From positions 904-8,390 of the forward strand of contig PMKG01000247.1 of NCBI GenBank assembly GCA_003157675.1: a stretch of 7,487 nucleotides of DNA. The letters are read 5' to 3'. The translations under genes and the position numbers were made by a program. Every line of letters starts with the position of its first letter. Within the stretch, counting starts at the first letter, position 1. Positions 4,893 through 7,487 of this stretch are shown in pieces. The notes under the pieces were generated by a model, which was not told the DNA's origin, ran no database searches, and worked only from the letters and a program-made list of their open reading frames with translations. This DNA is from Acidobacteriota bacterium (GTDB lineage Bacteria > Acidobacteriota > Vicinamibacteria > Vicinamibacterales > Fen-181).

Positions 4893-5840
4893 GTGACCCG
4901 ACCCCAGCCGCGTGATGCGTTCAAGTCGCCGAGGTTTGCCCAGCCGGCCACGTTCATGCGTCTGCCGCACGCGACCGATCTGACGGGCGTCGACGTGGCG
5001 CTCGTGGGCGTGCCGTTCGACAGCGGCACGTCGTACCGGCCGGGCACGCGTCTCGGCCCGCGCGAGATCCGGACGCAATCGTCACTGATTCGGCCGTTCA
5101 ATCACTTCCAGCAGATCGGGCCGTTCGACCATCTGACCGTCATCGACGCGGGCGACGTGGATGCGTCGCCCATCAGCCTCGAGCTGGCGCACCAGGCGAT
5201 CGAGTCGCGCATCGGCGAGGTCGTCGCGGCCGGCGCGGTGCCGCTGTCCGTCGGCGGCGACCACAGTATCTCGCTGCCCGCGTTGCGCGCGGTGGCCCGC
5301 GCGCACGGACCACTTGGCCTCATCCAGTTCGACTCGCACATCGACACGTGGGACGAGGATTTCGGGTCCAAGCTGTTTCACGGCTCGCCGTTCTACTACG
5401 CCGTGACCGAGAAGGCCGTCGATCCGCGCCGCTTCGTGCAGGTGGGGATTCGCGGTCCGATGTACGGCGCGGACGATTTCGCGTTCCAGCGCGAGCACGG
5501 CATTTCGGTGCTCGACATCGATGAGGTCGGCCGGTTGGGCGTCGACGGTGTTGTGGCCGAGATCCGGTCGGTCGTGGGCCGTGGGCCGGTGTACGTGACG
5601 TTCGATATCGACGTCGTCGACCCGGCCTTTGCGCCGGGCACCGGGACGCCGGAGGTCGGCGGCCTGACGAGCCGCGAGGCGCTGCAGCTCGTGCGCGGCC
5701 TGGCCGGACTCTCCATCGTCGGCGGCGATATCGTGGAGGTGTCGCCCCCGTTCGACGGTCCCGGTCAGATCACGTCCGTGCTGGCCGCGAACCTGCTGTT
5801 CGAGATGATCTGCGTCGTTGCCCGGGGCCGGCAACCCTAA
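4893..5840 (+). CDS. Agmatinase/arginase-family ureohydrolase
   Basis: A 315-residue binuclear metal hydrolase that cleaves a guanidino group to urea and an amine; the substrate could be agmatine, guanidinobutyrate, arginine or another guanidino compound. All metal ligands of the family are visible: H124 in SVGGDHSISLPAL, D147, H149 and D151 in FDSHIDTWD, and D238 and D240 in VTFDIDVVDPAFAPGTGTPE. H163 in FHGSPF and E282 in DIVEVSPPFD match the conserved catalytic and guanidinium-contacting residues. The usual DAH signature is DSH here, followed by TWD, a form I associate with agmatinase-like rather than classical arginase members. N-terminal markers VGVPFDSGTSYRPGTRLGPREIR (39-60) are typical. 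Length is normal for agmatinases. The last codons and the TAA stop lie inside a REP palindrome. The neighbouring divergent amino-acid importer could supply the substrate, which is inference. Confidence 0.95.
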   Translation: MTRPQPRDAFKSPRFAQPATFMRLPHATDLTGVDVALVGVPFDSGTSYRPGTRLGPREIRTQSSLIRPFNHFQQIGPFDHLTVIDAGDVDASPISLELAHQAIESRIGEVVAAGAVPLSVGGDHSISLPALRAVARAHGPLGLIQFDSHIDTWDEDFGSKLFHGSPFYYAVTEKAVDPRRFVQVGIRGPMYGADDFAFQREHGISVLDIDEVGRLGVDGVVAEIRSVVGRGPVYVTFDIDVVDPAFAPGTGTPEVGGLTSREALQLVRGLAGLSIVGGDIVEVSPPFDGPGQITSVLAANLLFEMICVVARGRQP

Positions 5841-5853
5841 AGGGTCGCCCTAC
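5830..5853 (-). repeat. REP-like palindrome, copy A (overlaps the ureohydrolase stop)
   Basis: Read on the minus strand this is GTAG, then a hairpin with arms GGCGACCC and GGGTTGCC around the loop TTTA (eight pairs, one of them G-T). It is the exact reverse complement of copy B at 5931-5954 and identical to copy C at 7400-7423. The plus-strand TAA inside it ends the upstream gene. Confidence 0.8.
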
Positions 5854-5857
5854 AAGT

Positions 5858-5894
5858 GGTTTCAGGCTTCGGGCTTCAGGCTCCGGGCTCCAGG
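5858..5894. repeat. Heptamer tandem array (GGCTTCA/GGCTCCG type) inside the REP pair
   Basis: Five 7-bp units in register: a GGTTTCA, two of the GGCTTCA/G kind and their alternation, then GGCTCCG and GGCTCCA, with a trailing GG. The alternation of A and G in the last position suggests growth by 14-bp steps. The unit shares the GG-x-x-(T/C)C-purine pattern with the arrays at 501 and 1387. Confidence 0.75.
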
Positions 5895-5930
5895 CCGTGT
5901 CACGGCTGTCACATTACGACAGGACCGGGT

Positions 5931-5954
5931 GTAGGGCGACCCTTTAGGGTTGCC
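5931..5954 (+). repeat. REP-like palindrome, copy B
   Basis: GTAG at 5931-5934, followed by the hairpin arms GGCGACCC and GGGTTGCC with loop TTTA. It is a perfect 24-bp inverted partner of copy A, separated from it by 77 bp, forming a BIME-like 125-bp unit. It is preceded by ACCGGGT, a heptad also found before copy D at 7447-7453. Confidence 0.8.
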
Positions 5955-5984
5955 TGAGAGAGCGCCATCTTTGGGGGCATTCAC

Positions 5985-7397
5985 ATGCGCTGGATCGCGT
6001 TGGTCATCGTTCCGGTTGTCGTGATCGTGCTCGTGGCGGGGACGGCCGTACTGTTCGCCCGCCAGGCTGCGACGCCGTCGGGCCCGCCGTCGCCGGCCGA
6101 GATCGAAACGATCCTGAAGACACGCGTCGGCGACCACCCCGGTCTCGGCGTGATCGCCGGGATCATCGACGCCGCCGGCACGCGGACCATCGTGCGCGTC
6201 GGGTCGGCCGGAGCAGGCGTCGCTCGGCCGCTCGATGCCGACACCGTGTTCGAGATCGGATCGGTTTCCAAGGTGTTCACCGCCACGCTGCTGGCCGACA
6301 TGGTGCGGCGCGGGGAGGTGAGCCTGGACGAGCCGGTGGCGAAGCTGCTGCCGCAATCGGTGCGCGTGCCGTCGCGGGACGGGCGGGAGATCACGTTGCT
6401 GTCGCTCGCCACCCACACGTCCGGACTTCCGGTAGTTCCGAGCAACCTCGCGCCGAAGGATCCCGAGAACCCGTACGCCGACTACACGGTCGAGCTGTTG
6501 TATCAGTTCCTGTCGTCGTACACGCTGCCGCGGGCGATCGGCGAGAAGTACGAGTACTCGAATCTCGGCGTCGGCCTGCTCGGGCACGCGCTCGCCCTCC
6601 GGCTCGGGAGGAGCTACGAAGCGGCGCTGACCGAGCGCGTCCTGAAGCCGCTCGGCATGAAGGACACGGCCGTGCTGCTGACGCCGGCGATGAAGGCGCG
6701 GATGGCGGTCGGCCACGGCGCCAGCGGGTACCCGACGGAGAACTGGGATCTGCCGACTCTGGCCGGCGCCGGGGCCATCCGTTCGACGCTCAACGACATG
6801 CTGACGTTCCTTGCCACGAACCTCGGCACCGGGCCGGCCGATATCCGCGCCGACCTGGACATGACTCATACGCCTCGCCACGATACCGGCACGCTGCCGG
6901 GACAGATTGGCCTCGCCTGGCACATTCGCGGAGATCAGGCCGCCGGGGTGGTCTGGCACAACGGCGGGACAGGGGGATTCCATTCCTTCGTCGGGTTCGA
7001 CAAGGCTCGCCGTCTTGGCGTCGTCGTCCTGCACAACTCCGCGGCGAATATCGACGATATCGGCTTCCACCTGCTGAACGCCGCCGTCGCGCTCGTCGAC
7101 ACGAAGCCGCCTGCCAGGCCGAAGACAGAGATCAAGGTGGATGCGGGGACGATCGAGGGCTACGTGGGGCAGTACGCCATCGGCGCGGCGTTCATCATCA
7201 CGATCTCCCGCGAGGAAGACCGGCTCTTCCTGCAGGCCACCGGCCAGCCACGGTTCCCGATCTTCGCCGAGACCGAGAACCGCTTCTTCCTGAAGGTCGT
7301 CGACGCGCAGATCACGTTCGTGAAGGACGAGGCGGGGAAGACCGTCGCGCTGGTCCTTCACCAGAATGGGATGGACCAGCGGGCCGTCCGGCGCTGA
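5985..7397 (+). CDS. Membrane-anchored serine beta-lactamase-like hydrolase (class C/PBP fold)
   Basis: A 470-residue serine hydrolase of the Beta-lactamase (class C, AmpC/EstB/D-aminopeptidase) family. Residues 4-25 form a hydrophobic N-terminal anchor or signal sequence without a clear lipobox, placing the enzyme outside the cytoplasmic membrane. The catalytic domain (about 35-370) has S93-V-S-K96 with nucleophile S93, Y191-S-N193 as the second motif, and H325-N-G-G as the KTG-equivalent box. The LSLATHTSGLP stretch (139-149) and LGVGLLGHALALRLGRSYEA after the YSN are typical. A C-terminal beta-rich domain (about 385-462, from EGYVGQYAIG onward) resembles the DUF3471-type domain often fused to these enzymes. 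HNG instead of KTG favours a peptidase or esterase over a true beta-lactamase; the substrate is unknown and resistance should not be assumed. The start at 5985 is supported by GGGGG seven bases upstream. REP pairs bracket the gene on both sides. Confidence 0.93.
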   Translation: MRWIALVIVPVVVIVLVAGTAVLFARQAATPSGPPSPAEIETILKTRVGDHPGLGVIAGIIDAAGTRTIVRVGSAGAGVARPLDADTVFEIGSVSKVFTATLLADMVRRGEVSLDEPVAKLLPQSVRVPSRDGREITLLSLATHTSGLPVVPSNLAPKDPENPYADYTVELLYQFLSSYTLPRAIGEKYEYSNLGVGLLGHALALRLGRSYEAALTERVLKPLGMKDTAVLLTPAMKARMAVGHGASGYPTENWDLPTLAGAGAIRSTLNDMLTFLATNLGTGPADIRADLDMTHTPRHDTGTLPGQIGLAWHIRGDQAAGVVWHNGGTGGFHSFVGFDKARRLGVVVLHNSAANIDDIGFHLLNAAVALVDTKPPARPKTEIKVDAGTIEGYVGQYAIGAAFIITISREEDRLFLQATGQPRFPIFAETENRFFLKVVDAQITFVKDEAGKTVALVLHQNGMDQRAVRR

Positions 7398-7399
7398 AC

Positions 7400-7423
7400 G
7401 GCAACCCTAAAGGGTCGCCCTAC
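7400..7423 (-). repeat. REP-like palindrome, copy C
   Basis: Identical over 24 bp to copy A at 5830-5853 and in the same orientation, starting two bases after the hydrolase stop codon. With copy A it forms direct repeats flanking the hydrolase gene. Confidence 0.8.
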
Positions 7424-7446
7424 ACACGATCGAATTGCGCGATACG

Positions 7447-7469
7447 ACCGGGTGTAGGGCGGGCCTTCA
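7447..7469 (+). repeat. Divergent REP-like copy D (5' half only recognisable)
   Basis: ACCGGGT followed by GTAGGGCG (7447-7461) matches the lead-in and 5' arm of copy B for 15 bp. After that it changes to GGCCTTCACCCC, and the 3' arm needed to close the hairpin is missing. It takes the place of the inverted partner of copy C, 30 bp away from it. It may be a truncated or different REP subtype. Confidence 0.5.
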
Positions 7470-7487
7470 CCCCTCGACTCCGCTCGG

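Noticed and set aside
5862..7361. Long minus-strand open frame (499 codons) opposite the serine hydrolase
   Set aside because: Arg/Asp/Gln-rich composition with no motif; the plus strand has all the active-site motifs of a hydrolase.
5985..7397. Beta-lactam resistance gene
   Set aside because: The third motif is HNG and a C-terminal extra domain is present, which fits the broad esterase/peptidase members; sequence alone does not support a resistance call.

Overview
The window is high-GC, densely packed bacterial chromosome. The gene set, the fused amino-acid ABC transporter, the heptamer intergenic repeats and the REP-like palindromes suggest a soil Acidobacteriota (Vicinamibacteria-like). 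This is an impression from recall: there is no rRNA or other marker gene here to prove it.

Layout. (1) 1-482, minus: 5' part of an OmpR-family response regulator, cut by the window edge. (2) 556-1374, minus: a SpoU/TrmH-family RNA 2'-O-methyltransferase. (3) 1375-1569: a divergent spacer with a heptamer array and strong hairpins. (4) 1570-2055, plus: a complete ferritin. (5) 2085-4396, minus: a two-gene polar amino-acid ABC transporter operon, with a fused substrate-binding-protein/permease followed by its ATPase through an ATGA overlap. (6) 4397-4439: a 43-bp divergent promoter carrying a dyad that covers both -10 boxes. (7) 4440-5840, plus: a small four-helix membrane protein and an agmatinase/arginase-family ureohydrolase, probably one operon. 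(8) 5830-5954: a REP pair in inverted orientation enclosing a heptamer array. (9) 5985-7397, plus: a membrane-anchored serine beta-lactamase-like hydrolase. (10) 7400-7487: a second REP pair whose right member is divergent.

How the parts may work together. The clearest functional unit is the 2085-5840 divergon. A PAAT-type importer faces a ureohydrolase operon across a shared symmetric operator candidate, which suggests uptake of an amino acid or guanidino compound coupled to cleavage that releases urea. The ferritin is a stand-alone iron store. The hydrolase gene is bracketed by REP pairs that share an identical 24-bp direct repeat.

Themes across genes. Several genes lack a Shine-Dalgarno sequence and have a -10-like hexamer 6-7 nt before the start codon, which predicts leaderless mRNAs. 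Two of these promoters are directly abutted by heptamer repeat arrays. The intergenic palindromes have a 5' GTAG followed by a hairpin, the layout of REPs handled by RAYT transposases; no RAYT gene is present here.
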